A DNA stretch of 64,000 nucleotides from JALZCH01 sp036387135 (GTDB lineage: Bacteria; Acidobacteriota; Blastocatellia; Pyrinomonadales; Pyrinomonadaceae), in NCBI GenBank assembly GCA_036387135.1, contig DASVUH010000078.1, forward strand, positions 62,001-126,000, in the 5' to 3' direction. Position 1 is the first letter of the stretch; the number at the start of each line of letters is the position of its first letter. This document shows, in pieces, positions 15,030-24,357 of this stretch. The translations under genes and the position numbers were made by a program. Under the pieces are notes generated by a model that saw nothing but the letters and a program-made list of their open reading frames with translations, ran no database searches and had not been told where the DNA came from.

Positions 15030-16085
15030 ATGACCAAACAAATCAATCATCATCGCCGCCGTTTTCTCGGTGCTGCCGCCATGACCTTTGTTGCCGCCCG
15101 GCTAGGTCTGACAGATCGGGCAAACGCGCAATCCGGTAAGATAAACCCGGCGAAGGCGCCGGCGCTTGAAGCTAAGGCGGGCGGCAGCTCTTTCGGCGCA
15201 CTCAAGCAGATCGATGCCGGCGTTTTAAATGTCGGATACGCGGAAGCAGGTTCCGCAACCGGAAAACCTGTGATTTTGCTGCACGGCTTTCCTTACGACA
15301 TTCACAGTTTCGTCGAAGTCGCTCCTTTGCTGGCGTCGAGAGGCTATCGAGTGATCGTGCCTTTCGTTCGCGGCTACGGGACGACGCGCTTTTTATCAAG
15401 CGAAACGCCGCGTAACGGGCAGCAGTCGGCGGTTGCGATTGACGTAATTGCGCTGATGGACGCGCTTAAAATCGAAAAAGCGATTTTTGCAGGTTTCGAT
15501 TGGGGCGCGCGGACGGCGAACATCATCGCGGCGCTTTACCCGGAACGCTGCTTGGGAATGGTGTCGGTGAGCGGTTATCTGATCGGCAGCCAGGAAGCCA
15601 ACAAAATGCCCCTGCCGCCAAAGGCAGAGCTGCAATGGTGGTACCAGTATTACTTTGCCACCGAACGCGGGAGGATTGGTTACGACAAATACCGGCGCGA
15701 ATTTGCGAAGCTCATTTGGCAAATCGCTTCGCCTAAATGGAAATTCGACGACGCTACTTTCGACCGGAGCGCAGCATCTTTTGACAACCCGGAGCACGTC
15801 GAAATCGTGATTCATAATTACCGCTGGCGGCTCAGTCTTGCCGAAGGCGAACGGAAATATGACGAACTGGAAAAGCGGCTTGCCGGAGCACCGTTGATTT
15901 CCGTCCCCACAATTACGCTTCAAGGCGATGCTGACGGCGCGCCGCATCCTGAAGCAAGCGCCTATGCAAAGAAATTTTCGGGCAAATACACGCACCGAAT
16001 TATCAAAGGCGGCATCGGTCACAATCTGCCGCAGGAAGCCCCGCGAGAATTTGCCAAAGCCGTGATTGATGTTGACGGCTATTAG
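15030..16085 (+). CDS. Tat-exported alpha/beta hydrolase, epoxide hydrolase/haloalkane dehalogenase-like
   Basis: This 351-aa protein starts with a twin-arginine signal (NHHRRRFLGAAAM, cleavage near ANAQS). The core has oxyanion-hole HGFPYD, nucleophile elbow GFDWGAR with Asp in place of Ser, and a late GGIGHNLPQEAP His motif. An Asp nucleophile is the hallmark of epoxide hydrolases, haloalkane dehalogenases and fluoroacetate dehalogenases; the sequence does not settle which this is. It is unrelated in detail to the three EHN-type epoxide hydrolases upstream. CAGGAGGTTAGCAAATG and the first ten codons match the gene at 10742. A DUF2798 membrane protein follows 32 nt later and may be co-transcribed. 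Confidence 0.87.
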   Translation: MTKQINHHRRRFLGAAAMTFVAARLGLTDRANAQSGKINPAKAPALEAKAGGSSFGALKQIDAGVLNVGYAEAGSATGKPVILLHGFPYDIHSFVEVAPLLASRGYRVIVPFVRGYGTTRFLSSETPRNGQQSAVAIDVIALMDALKIEKAIFAGFDWGARTANIIAALYPERCLGMVSVSGYLIGSQEANKMPLPPKAELQWWYQYYFATERGRIGYDKYRREFAKLIWQIASPKWKFDDATFDRSAASFDNPEHVEIVIHNYRWRLSLAEGERKYDELEKRLAGAPLISVPTITLQGDADGAPHPEASAYAKKFSGKYTHRIIKGGIGHNLPQEAPREFAKAVIDVDGY

Positions 16086-16117
16086 ACATTTTAATCCGGG
16101 CAGGAGACGGCAGCGAT

Positions 16118-16390
16118 ATGAATCAAGGACAGTTAATTGTGAGAAATAGTGTTAAGCGAAAGATTGTCTTCGCTTTTTTGACGGGCATTGTCACAACCGG
16201 AATGGTTTCCTTTACTGTGGTTTTAATAAATCTCGGCTTAACGGAAAGCTTTTGGCGAATCTGGCTTAAATCATGGTCGTTGGCTTTTTTAGTTGTGGTT
16301 CCGGTAATTTTAATCGTTTCTCCGGTGATCGGGCGGTTCGTTGATTTTTTGTTCAGAGAAAGTACCGCTCGCCAAAAAGTCGAAAATTAG
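16118..16390 (+). CDS. DUF2798 small membrane protein
   Basis: This 90-aa protein has two predicted membrane helices (about 16-38 and 48-70) separated by NLGLTESFWRIWLKSW. That arrangement matches DUF2798 proteins, whose function is unknown. A weak GGAGA-type ribosome site precedes it. Its position 32 nt after the Tat-exported hydrolase suggests a shared transcript. The 234-nt gap that follows shows no gene or clear motif. Confidence 0.75.
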   Translation: MNQGQLIVRNSVKRKIVFAFLTGIVTTGMVSFTVVLINLGLTESFWRIWLKSWSLAFLVVVPVILIVSPVIGRFVDFLFRESTARQKVEN

Positions 16391-16624
16391 TTCCAAATCG
16401 GAAACGAAGATGATACCTGAAAACTAAAATAAGAGACTTAAAGGTAAGGCGTAAAACTACAGTGGACTAAACTCTGCGTCCGCGCAGTAAATCATAAAAT
16501 GTGAGCAGGATGTAAACTTAACGAAAATCGTGAATCAAACAAAATATTTTTCCGTCAGAAGATAATAACCTTCTCACTAAAGTTGTTTAATACACAGTCA
16601 TCTCCGAGAAAGGCTCAATAAAAA

Positions 16625-17050
16625 TCACGAGTTCCCCTGCGGTTCGTCGTCCGGGATGATAATTTCGTGTCTGCCGAACAAACGGGCGTCGAGCGAATAG
16701 GCTCCCGGTCCGAAAATCGCGAGAGCGATGGATATTATGACAGCGTAAATGCCCGGCAGGTTACACCACAGATGATTACAACAGGGCGTCAAGGGCACAA
16801 TGCACAAACTAAATATGACTCCGAGACAAAACAGACCGCTAAATACCGGTGTCAGAAAACCCGTCAAGAGAGTTACGCCGCAGGCTAGGTAAAATGCGCC
16901 GGTTGCCAAATTCCAGGTCGTAAAATTAAATCCGTCCTTAACCAGATGATTTCCGCCTTCGATAAACGCCGTCATGCCGAGAGCCGCGCGCTGGAACAGC
17001 AGCGCCGCTCCGTGCGCCCCTTCTGGAAACGAAGTGAATAGCCTTAGCAG
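16625..17050 (-). CDS. DoxX-like membrane protein, probable CTG start
   Basis: This membrane protein is about 141 aa with four likely helices and the C-terminal signature GPGAYSLDARLFGRHEIIIPD. It is clearly paralogous to the gene at 34547. The first ATG in frame (16975) would remove the N-terminal helix region. Upstream codons read LLRLFTSFPEGAHGAALLFQRAALG, aligning end to end with the start of the paralogue (MFRLFSKFPGG...LLLLRTMLG). The codon equivalent to that paralogue's ATG is CTG at 17050-17048, with AAGGAG eight bases upstream. A CTG start, or loss of the original ATG, is inferred. DoxX-like proteins are membrane redox-linked proteins of uncertain role. Confidence 0.65.
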   Translation of the reverse strand: MLRLFTSFPEGAHGAALLFQRAALGMTAFIEGGNHLVKDGFNFTTWNLATGAFYLACGVTLLTGFLTPVFSGLFCLGVIFSLCIVPLTPCCNHLWCNLPGIYAVIISIALAIFGPGAYSLDARLFGRHEIIIPDDEPQGNS

Positions 17051-17355
17051 TTTGATAACTCCTTGATTATTGTGGCTCTCCGGTTAATACGAACGACATA
17101 AAAAATACATTTTCCCGATGTGGTGTGAATCACGAGAATTCGGAGTCTTTTACTACCTATATCTGGTTATTGATTCCGAATTACGGCTATCCCCGTATAA
17201 CCATTTGTAGTACTCCCCGGTTACAACAGAAATAGCTATTAAAAAAATATTCTATTTCGTGATGTACCACCCGGCGTAAATTGTCAAACTCCTGTCAAGA
17301 TGAAAGAGCTTGGATTACACAGCAGGGCTGTTGTGAAAGTAAACAGAGGAGAATT
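17051..17355. other. Divergent intergenic control region with nested inverted repeats
   Basis: Between the DoxX-like gene and the sigma-54 activator lie two inverted repeats: AATTCGGAGTC (17137-17147) with GATTCCGAATT (17172-17182), and GGTTAT (17165-17170) with ATAACC (17197-17202). They interleave and are candidate regulator sites. No standard or -24/-12 promoter was convincing. Confidence 0.3.
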
Positions 17356-18432
17356 ATGTTATCAGGAATAAAAGCGTCAACATTCGGTAGTGATTATTAT
17401 ATTTCGTCAGGCAAAACTGAAAACAGTAGAGGTACAGCGGCGAATTTTGTTAAAGAGAAATTTTCTCCCAAAACTAATTTTACAGAGATCATCGGCAGCA
17501 GTTCTTCTTTGAAAAGGCTTTTGCAATCAATCGAAACGGTCGCGCCGACCGACGCCTCCGTTTTGATCATGGGCGAGACCGGCACCGGTAAGGAACTCAT
17601 TGCCCGCGCCGTTCACCGCTTGAGCCGCCGGTCAAGCCGCAGCTTTCTTAAGATGAACAGCGCTGCAATCCCCGCCGCTTTGCTCGAAGCCGAATTGTTC
17701 GGGCACGAGCGCGGCGCATTCACCGGAGCGACTAACCAGCGCGTCGGGCGCTTCGAGCTTGCCCATCAAGGCACGCTTTTTCTGGACGAAATAGGCGATA
17801 TGCCGCTTGAACTCCAGCCAAAATTGCTGCGTGTTTTGCAGGAACAGGAATTTGAACGCCTCGGAAGCTCCCGCACGCAGAAAGTAGACGTGCGAATGGT
17901 GGCGGCGACCAACCAGGATTTGCTTGATCGGGTAGAGACGGGCGAATTCCGGCGCGATCTGTATTACCGCCTGAACGTTTTTCCAATTCGCATTCCGCCT
18001 TTAAGAGAACGCCGCGACGACATTCCATTGCTGGCAAATCATTTCGCACAAAAATTCGCCGCCAAAATGGGAAAGGAAATCACTTCGATTCAAAAAGAGA
18101 CCTTAAATCTTTTGCTGGATTACGCTTACCCGGGAAACGTGCGCGAGCTGGAAAACATCATCGAACGCGCCGTGATTTTATCAACGGACGGCGTCTTACG
18201 AATCGAGTTTTTGGAATCGCCTGCTTTTCCTAAAACGAGTGTTTCGGCTGGCTCCCAAACGCTGGAAGATTTTCAACGCCGTCTTATCGTGCAGACTTTG
18301 GAAACGAGTGCCTGGCGAATCGGCGGAATGAATGGAGCGGCTGAGCGGCTCGGCTTAAATCGCACTACTTTGATCTCCAAGATGAGAAAGCTCGGCATCT
18401 CGCGCCGCGAGCAGCAGCAATCTATTGCCTGA
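17356..18432 (+). CDS. Sigma-54-dependent activator, copy 1 (AAA+ plus Fis HTH, no receiver)
   Basis: This 358-aa enhancer-binding protein has Walker A GETGTGKE (73-80), the sigma-54 contact loop GAFTGA (120-125), Walker B FLDEIGD (around 144), and arginine-rich RVLQEQEFERLGS and LRERRDDIP segments. A C-terminal Fis-type helix-turn-helix (AAERLGLNRTTLISKMRKLG) would bind enhancer DNA. In place of a receiver or GAF domain there are only ~45 unstructured residues, so ATPase control must come from elsewhere. The start at 17356 has GAGGAGAA; the open frame extends 25 codons further without one. It is nearly identical to the gene at 24520. Targets are unknown. Confidence 0.92.
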   Translation: MLSGIKASTFGSDYYISSGKTENSRGTAANFVKEKFSPKTNFTEIIGSSSSLKRLLQSIETVAPTDASVLIMGETGTGKELIARAVHRLSRRSSRSFLKMNSAAIPAALLEAELFGHERGAFTGATNQRVGRFELAHQGTLFLDEIGDMPLELQPKLLRVLQEQEFERLGSSRTQKVDVRMVAATNQDLLDRVETGEFRRDLYYRLNVFPIRIPPLRERRDDIPLLANHFAQKFAAKMGKEITSIQKETLNLLLDYAYPGNVRELENIIERAVILSTDGVLRIEFLESPAFPKTSVSAGSQTLEDFQRRLIVQTLETSAWRIGGMNGAAERLGLNRTTLISKMRKLGISRREQQQSIA

Positions 18433-18516
18433 TTTCCCGATTTTCAGACAACTAATTTTCCTCACTTTCAAATAAGGACTTGTTTTTTCTTAAAGCTGAA
18501 TTGAAAGCGACACGTG

Positions 18517-19191
18517 TCAGAACTTATGCGATGATTGCCATGGATTTATGGCTGGCACCAGGTGGAGCCTGATAGACATTCTGACGAGGGCGGCGAGCGA
18601 GTCTGCTTCCATTTTTTGCATTATCTTGCCGCGATGCGCCTTGACAGTGATTTCGCTTATTCCGAGTTTTGCGCCGACCTGTTTGTTCAACAAACCGGAA
18701 ACCACAAGCAGCATCACTTCCTGCTCGCGAGGCGTAAGCGACATATATCGTTTATGAAGTTTTTCTATCTCAGCTTCATCTTCAAGCATCGCTCGACTTC
18801 TTTCAATTGCGTGCCGGATAGCGGCGAGCAGCGCTTCATCGTCAATCGGTTTCGTCAAAAACTCAACCGCTCCGGCTTTCATCGCTTGAACCGACATCGG
18901 GATGTCGCCGTGACCGGTAATAAAGATAATCGGCATGTCGAGGCGTTCTTCGGCAATCAGTTTCTGCAATTCGAGACCGTTCAGTCCCGGCAGCGACACA
19001 TCTAAGACCAGGCAGCAGGGAACGGGGATTTGAGGTCGGGCGAGGAAGTCCTGCGCCGACTCGAATGTTTCCGCCTGCCAACCTGCCCAGCCAATCAGCG
19101 CATCGAGCGATTCACGCACCGAAATGTCATCGTCCACGACGAAAACAATTGGCGTCTTTTTAGATTCCGTGAATAACTTTTCCGGCTTCAT
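18517..19191 (-). CDS. FixJ-type response regulator
   Basis: This 224-aa protein has an N-terminal receiver domain (about 15-130; VVDDD acidic pocket, phospho-acceptor Asp in LVLDVSLPGLNG, switch Thr in FITGHGD, Lys in LTKPID). A LuxR/FixJ-type helix-turn-helix at about 150-210 follows (LTPREQEVMLLVVSGLLNKQVGAKLGISEITVKAHRGKIMQKM). It is the last gene of a minus-strand operon after the multi-PAS kinase and a single-domain receiver, 32 nt behind the latter. It probably controls transcription in answer to that kinase. It converges on sigma-54 activator copy 1. Confidence 0.92.
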   Translation of the reverse strand: MKPEKLFTESKKTPIVFVVDDDISVRESLDALIGWAGWQAETFESAQDFLARPQIPVPCCLVLDVSLPGLNGLELQKLIAEERLDMPIIFITGHGDIPMSVQAMKAGAVEFLTKPIDDEALLAAIRHAIERSRAMLEDEAEIEKLHKRYMSLTPREQEVMLLVVSGLLNKQVGAKLGISEITVKAHRGKIMQKMEADSLAALVRMSIRLHLVPAINPWQSSHKF

Positions 19192-19223
19192 TTGTATTGC
19201 TCCTCGAAAGATACGGCAAGCAG

Positions 19224-19598
19224 TCAGTTCGCTGGCAGTGCTGTATTGACCGCTTTTAGGAGATCAGCCTCGCTGAAAGGCTTGAACAGACAATCAATCG
19301 CGCCCTGTTCGATAAGGCGCAGGCGGTCTGTCTCCTCAACGTGCGCGGTTATAAAGACAATCGGAATTTCCTGCCGGCGAAGCTTTAATTCCTTTTGCAA
19401 ATCGAGTCCTGACATACCCGGCATTGATACGTCGAGTATCAGGCATTTGGTCGCGTTCAAATTGTCGGATTCAAGAAACTCCTGGGCGGAAGAAAAAGCG
19501 TTCGCCGAAAAGCCGAAAGCGCGAATCAAATCGGGCAAGGACTCACGGATTGATTCATCATCGTCAACTACGGTTATTAGTGTGGTATTAGTATTCAT
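19224..19598 (-). CDS. Single-domain response regulator
   Basis: This 124-aa protein is a receiver domain alone: VVDDDESI acidic pocket, phospho-acceptor Asp in LILDVSMPGMSG, Thr in VFITAHVE and Lys in LFKPFSEADL. It has no output domain. It lies 58 nt after the histidine kinase and 32 nt before the FixJ-type regulator. A role as phosphate shuttle, sink or kinase adaptor in this pathway is inferred. Confidence 0.9.
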   Translation of the reverse strand: MNTNTTLITVVDDDESIRESLPDLIRAFGFSANAFSSAQEFLESDNLNATKCLILDVSMPGMSGLDLQKELKLRRQEIPIVFITAHVEETDRLRLIEQGAIDCLFKPFSEADLLKAVNTALPAN

Positions 19599-19656
19599 TC
19601 AATTCTCACAAATTATTACTTTCTCTCGCAATTACTATACCGGAATGGTCGCCACC

Positions 19657-22600
19657 TCATTTGCTTTGAACGGGAATTGAAAAAGAAAACACTGCGCCCG
19701 GTCCATCATTCGGTGCCGCCCATAATCGCCCCTTATGCCGCTCGATAATCGAGCGGCTGACGGACAGTCCAATACCCATGCCGTTCTTCTTGGTGGTGTA
19801 AAATGCATTGAAAAGCTTTTCAGACTCATCGGCGGCGAAACCGACGCCGGCATCGCTGACGCTTAACCGCACAGAGTCATTGCCGTCCGGTTCCGTCGTA
19901 ACCGTTAATTGTCTCGGTCGGTCGTCGACACCGCTCATCGCGTCGACGGCATTAAGAAGCAGATTCAATATAACCTGCTGAAGCTGTACGCGATCACCCG
20001 CGACCGGAGGAAGATCCTTAGCAGGCAGCACTTGCAGGACTATTTGACTTCTCTGCAATTCATTCCTCAATAACGCCGTAACCTCAAGCGCCGCATCGTT
20101 CAAATTCACAGGTTCGATTATGAAGTCTTTTTTACTGAATAGGGCACGCAATCGCTTAATCACATCCGATGCGCGGTTGCCGTCGCGAATCGTCCGCCGG
20201 GCGGTTTCACGCGCGCCTTCGATATTTGGCGGATCGGTATCCAGCATACGAAGGCATGTGCTGGCGTTGGTGATGATGCCCGAGAGCGGCTGGTTGACTT
20301 CGTGAGCGATTGAAGCCGTTAAGGCTCCCAGCGTCGCTACCCTGGACATATGCGCCAGTTCCGACCGCAGCTTGCCTAGCGCCTCATCGGACGCCCTTTG
20401 CGCCGTGACATCCTGAACCGCGCCGATGTATTCCAGTTCGCCGTCACTGTCTCGTGTGGCGTGGGCGATGGCGTGCAGGTATTTTACCGTTTGGTCCGGC
20501 ATCAGCAGGCGGTAATCGAGTTCAAAGCCGCCCCCTTCCCGCGTCCGGTTTATGGCTTCAGCCCACATCTCGAAGTCATCCGGGTGAATTCGACTACCGA
20601 TCAGTTCAGGCGTGAGCGTGACGCCCCGGTCAAACTCAAAAATACGATAAACTTCGTCCGACCACGTGATTTCATTTGTTGACGGGCGCCAGGCATAGCT
20701 GCCGGTGGAGCTGAGGCGTTGCGCTTCGACGAGGAACGCTTCGCTGCGGTGCAGCTCTTCTTCGGCGAGTTTGCGGGGCGTGACGTCGGACGTGAATCCG
20801 ACCATGCGGAACGGTTTGCCTTGAGCGTCGAAAAACATCTGACCGTTCGTCGCAAGCCAATGGACGCTGCCGTCAGACCACACAACGCGAAACTCCACCG
20901 CCACTTCTCCGGTTTCGTGGGCATGGTTGATGGCTTTGAGAACCGTCGCCCAGTCCGGCGGGTAAATCAGCTTCTTCCAGCTTTGGTACGTCCCGTCGAA
21001 GCTGCCGGGCGGCAGCCCGTACAAGGATTCCTGCTCCGGTGACCAGACGTTGACTTCTTGTTGAATGTGCCAATCGAAAGCCATTGCGCGAGCGGACTTC
21101 TGCGCCAGTTCGAGCAGTTCCTGCCGGGTCCGCAGTTCTTCGATAGTGTGGTCGCGCTGAGCCTCGGCACGCTTCCAATCGTCGATGTCCGTGTTCGTCC
21201 CATACCATTTGACGATGCTGCCGGATTCATCGCGCATAGGGTTTGCACGAAAGAGAAACCACCGATACTCGCCGTCATACCGGCGCATTCGTGCTTCAGC
21301 CACTCCAAGTTTTCCGCCGGCTAGGATGCCCTGCCAGGTTGTTGCCAAATCTTCGAGGTCCTCGGGGTGAAGCGCCGCCGTCCAGCCCCAGCCCCTCGCC
21401 TGCTCTGTAGATAGTCCGACGAAGTCCAGGTAGTGCTGGTTAAAGAAATCGGCGCTTCCGTCGGGACGCGCCGACCAAGCCATTGCGGGAATCGTGTCAA
21501 TGATGAGTTTGAGATTGCGCTCGTTCGCCTCGAGTGCTTCCTCGGCGCGTTTCCGCTCATCAATATCGAGTAGCAGATTGTACCAGCGAACAATGCTCCC
21601 GTTACTGTCCCGAAGCGGATATCCGCGGGACTGGATCCAGCGATAAACACCATCGGAGCGCTGGGCGCGTACTTCCATCTCGAAGGAGTCGCCTGAGACA
21701 AGCGACCGGGTGAATATTTCGACGGCGCGTGGCAGATCCTCGGGATGCGTTTGGTCGCTGGTCCCCCACCGTTTTAGCTCCTCCAGGGTCTTGCCGAAGT
21801 ACTCGAGACCCTGGCGATTGATGAACTCGAGATCCCCGGCGGGCGTAAAAGCTGCGATTATCCCCGGAATGCTGTCCACGACCAGTCGTGACTCGTGTTC
21901 GCTTTCGCGCAGGGACTCGTAGGCTCGCTCCAACTCGTTGGTCGCCAGCCACTGTTCAGTCATGTCCATCACCGCGCCGATGAATTCCACAAGTTCACCA
22001 GCGTCATTTGTCACTGGATGTCCAATCGAGTGGTGATACCGGACACTGCCGTCCGAAACGACGATGCGATAGGCGGCTCTGTATTCGTCGAGTTCGCGCA
22101 GGCAGCGCTCGAACTCCTCCATGACCTGGGGACGGTCGTCGGGATGGATCCTGCCGAACCAATATGATGGCTTCGTAATCTCATCGCCGGGCTGAACATC
22201 GTATACGCGATGTATCTCCGGAGTCTCTTCAACAACGTCTCCTGCAACATCGTATCGCCATCCCCCGACGTGGCTGAGCCGCTCGACATCGTGGAGGAAT
22301 GCCTCGTTTCTACGCAAGCTCGCCTCGGCACTCTTCCGGTCTTCGATATCGGTGTGCACTCCGTACCATTTGATGATGTTGCCCTTTTCGTCGCGCATCG
22401 GGTTCGCACGAAACAGAAACCACCGATACTTGCCGTCGTAGCGGCGCATTCGTGCTTCAGCCTCTCCCAGTTCTCCGCCAGCTAGGATGCGTTTCCACGC
22501 GGTTACCAAATTTTCGAGATCGCCGGGGTGAAGCGCCGCCGTCCACCCCCAACCGCTCGCCTGCTCGGCGGAGAATCCGATGTAGTCCAGGTAGTGCTGG

Positions 22601-24072
22601 TTAAAGAAATCGGCGCTTCCGTCGGGAAGTGCTGACCACGCTAACACTGGAATCGTGTCGATGATGAGTTTGAGATTGCGTTCACTCGCCGCGAGAGCCT
22701 CATCGGCACGTTTTTGCTCGTCGATGTCGCTGATCAAACCGTACCAGCAAGCGATCTGACCGTCCGAATCGCGGAACGGCTCGCCGACGGACTGAATCCA
22801 GCGATACTGCCCGTCCGTGCGCCGGATTTGATAGATGTCCTCGTAAGACATTCCTGTTGTGGCTGAATGCAGCCACCGTTGTATGGTCGCGTCGCGCTGA
22901 TCAGGATGCACGAGTTCAAGCCACCCTCCACCAGTTAGGGACTGCGCGGTCTTCCCGAGATACTCAACAGCACGCTGGTTCAGGTAGGCTAGCTCACCCT
23001 CAGTCGTGCCGCACCACACGAGTGTCGGGATCGTCTCCACCAGCAGACGAAACTGACGCTCACTCTTGCGAAGCGCGTCCTCGGCGTGCTTACGCTCGTG
23101 AATATCCGTCAACAGAACGCACCAGCGATTGATGCGCCCATTTGCGTCGCGAACAGGAAAGGCGCGGTTTTCGAACCAGCGATAGACGCCGTCGTAGCGC
23201 CGAAAGCGCTGCAGGATATTGTAGGGAGTACCGTCTCCAAGCGAGCGCGTAAAGTTTTCGATAACATGAGGCAAATCCTCAGGATGCACCGTGTCGGTTA
23301 TTCCCCATTGATTCAGTTCTTCCAGCGTCTGCCCGAAATACTCCGTCAGCTCACGGTTGACGACCTCGACCCCGCCGGTGGGCGACAATAGCGCGACCAA
23401 ACCCGGGATATTATCCACGACCAAATGCAGCTCGCGCTCGCTTTCACGCAGTTTATCTTCCGTTTGTTTAAGTTCCGCAATCTTTTTCTTTAATGCCTCG
23501 CTAACCGCGGCAAGCTCTGTTGCTCGTTCATCTACATCTTGATTATGTTCAACGGCAAAACGCTTTTGCTCCTTCTGAAGCCGCACTGCCTGAAGCCCGA
23601 TTAATGCCTGATTTGCTGCTACATCCAGAACAAGTTTCTCGGTTTGTTTGGGAAAGTCGGGGCGTTGCGAGGCTGCCACAATCTGACCGAACTCGCTCTC
23701 TGAACCCAGCGGCGAAATCACGATTGAGAGATTCCCGGTGCCAAAGGGATTTTTTACGACGACAGGGAATTTTTGCAGGGGCTTTCCCAGCCACGGTTTG
23801 ACCAGTTCGCCAATCTTGAGCGGGGTGCAGACTTCATTCAGCGATTCGGCAAGACGAACAAATTCGTTAGGTTCTTCTTCCATTTCATTCAGGCGCGCAT
23901 AAACGAAATCGAGATTGAGCATATGGAGGAGCGTTTCGAGCGAGGTGTTAACGATATTCGCGGGCTTTCCGTCTGTCCAACTCCCCGAAAGTGCGAGGAC
24001 TTCAACCAGATTATTAATGCAGCCTTGAAGCGGCTGGATTTCGGCGGTTAATTCTTGGTCTGGGGTTTCCAT
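19657..24072 (-). CDS. Soluble multi-PAS sensor histidine kinase
   Basis: This 1471-aa kinase has no signal peptide or membrane helix, so it senses cytosolic signals. Residues 1-200 form a GAF-like region and coiled coil. Eight PAS/PAC units follow from about 215 to 1215 (starts include LHLVVDNIPG, FRLLVETIPT, LKLIIDTIPV, LHDVERLSHV, SRLVVDSIPG, LKLIIDTIPA, LELAQKSARA, LVEAQRLSST). The HisKA domain has phospho-acceptor His in IAHEVNQPLSG. The HATPase domain has N-box LLNAVDAM, G-boxes SDAGVGFA and GMGIGLSVSRSI. PAS units 3 and 6 are nearly the same sequence, as are 1 and 5 in part, showing internal duplication. It heads the operon with two response regulators. Ligands and cofactors are not evident. 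Confidence 0.93.
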   Translation of the reverse strand: METPDQELTAEIQPLQGCINNLVEVLALSGSWTDGKPANIVNTSLETLLHMLNLDFVYARLNEMEEEPNEFVRLAESLNEVCTPLKIGELVKPWLGKPLQKFPVVVKNPFGTGNLSIVISPLGSESEFGQIVAASQRPDFPKQTEKLVLDVAANQALIGLQAVRLQKEQKRFAVEHNQDVDERATELAAVSEALKKKIAELKQTEDKLRESERELHLVVDNIPGLVALLSPTGGVEVVNRELTEYFGQTLEELNQWGITDTVHPEDLPHVIENFTRSLGDGTPYNILQRFRRYDGVYRWFENRAFPVRDANGRINRWCVLLTDIHERKHAEDALRKSERQFRLLVETIPTLVWCGTTEGELAYLNQRAVEYLGKTAQSLTGGGWLELVHPDQRDATIQRWLHSATTGMSYEDIYQIRRTDGQYRWIQSVGEPFRDSDGQIACWYGLISDIDEQKRADEALAASERNLKLIIDTIPVLAWSALPDGSADFFNQHYLDYIGFSAEQASGWGWTAALHPGDLENLVTAWKRILAGGELGEAEARMRRYDGKYRWFLFRANPMRDEKGNIIKWYGVHTDIEDRKSAEASLRRNEAFLHDVERLSHVGGWRYDVAGDVVEETPEIHRVYDVQPGDEITKPSYWFGRIHPDDRPQVMEEFERCLRELDEYRAAYRIVVSDGSVRYHHSIGHPVTNDAGELVEFIGAVMDMTEQWLATNELERAYESLRESEHESRLVVDSIPGIIAAFTPAGDLEFINRQGLEYFGKTLEELKRWGTSDQTHPEDLPRAVEIFTRSLVSGDSFEMEVRAQRSDGVYRWIQSRGYPLRDSNGSIVRWYNLLLDIDERKRAEEALEANERNLKLIIDTIPAMAWSARPDGSADFFNQHYLDFVGLSTEQARGWGWTAALHPEDLEDLATTWQGILAGGKLGVAEARMRRYDGEYRWFLFRANPMRDESGSIVKWYGTNTDIDDWKRAEAQRDHTIEELRTRQELLELAQKSARAMAFDWHIQQEVNVWSPEQESLYGLPPGSFDGTYQSWKKLIYPPDWATVLKAINHAHETGEVAVEFRVVWSDGSVHWLATNGQMFFDAQGKPFRMVGFTSDVTPRKLAEEELHRSEAFLVEAQRLSSTGSYAWRPSTNEITWSDEVYRIFEFDRGVTLTPELIGSRIHPDDFEMWAEAINRTREGGGFELDYRLLMPDQTVKYLHAIAHATRDSDGELEYIGAVQDVTAQRASDEALGKLRSELAHMSRVATLGALTASIAHEVNQPLSGIITNASTCLRMLDTDPPNIEGARETARRTIRDGNRASDVIKRLRALFSKKDFIIEPVNLNDAALEVTALLRNELQRSQIVLQVLPAKDLPPVAGDRVQLQQVILNLLLNAVDAMSGVDDRPRQLTVTTEPDGNDSVRLSVSDAGVGFAADESEKLFNAFYTTKKNGMGIGLSVSRSIIERHKGRLWAAPNDGPGAVFSFSIPVQSK

Positions 24073-24272
24073 CTCGGATTGCTCTCGAAAGTAATTTGAT
24101 CCTCACTTCCGCCGGACGCGACATTCGGGCAGTAATTTCTCCGGCGGGAAAAGAACGGATTATATTGAAGAATACCTTTGATAACGATCCCCGGACAAGC
24201 TTAACTTATGTCTTCACGGTGGATTCTTCTGGCGTTCGCTTAAGGATGTAAAACTCTGTCGGGAATGTCTAT

Positions 24273-24286
24273 GATACTTTGGTATC
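24273..24286. promoter_or_regulatory. GATAC-N4-GTATC inverted repeat
   Basis: This small palindrome lies about 200 nt upstream of the multi-PAS kinase start, in the divergent 447-nt gap before sigma-54 activator copy 2. Its GATAC/GTATC half-sites resemble the inner part of the hairpin at 24358. Confidence 0.3.
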
Positions 24287-24357
24287 GTTTCGCGAAATGG
24301 GAGTCTTCTTCGTCGCAGTGTATCCGACGATAGCAAATGAATACCGATAATTGCCCT

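Noticed and set aside
17281..17355. N-terminal extension of sigma-54 activator copy 1
   Set aside because: The extension is absent from copy 2 and lacks a ribosome site, whereas ATG 17356 has GAGGAGAA.
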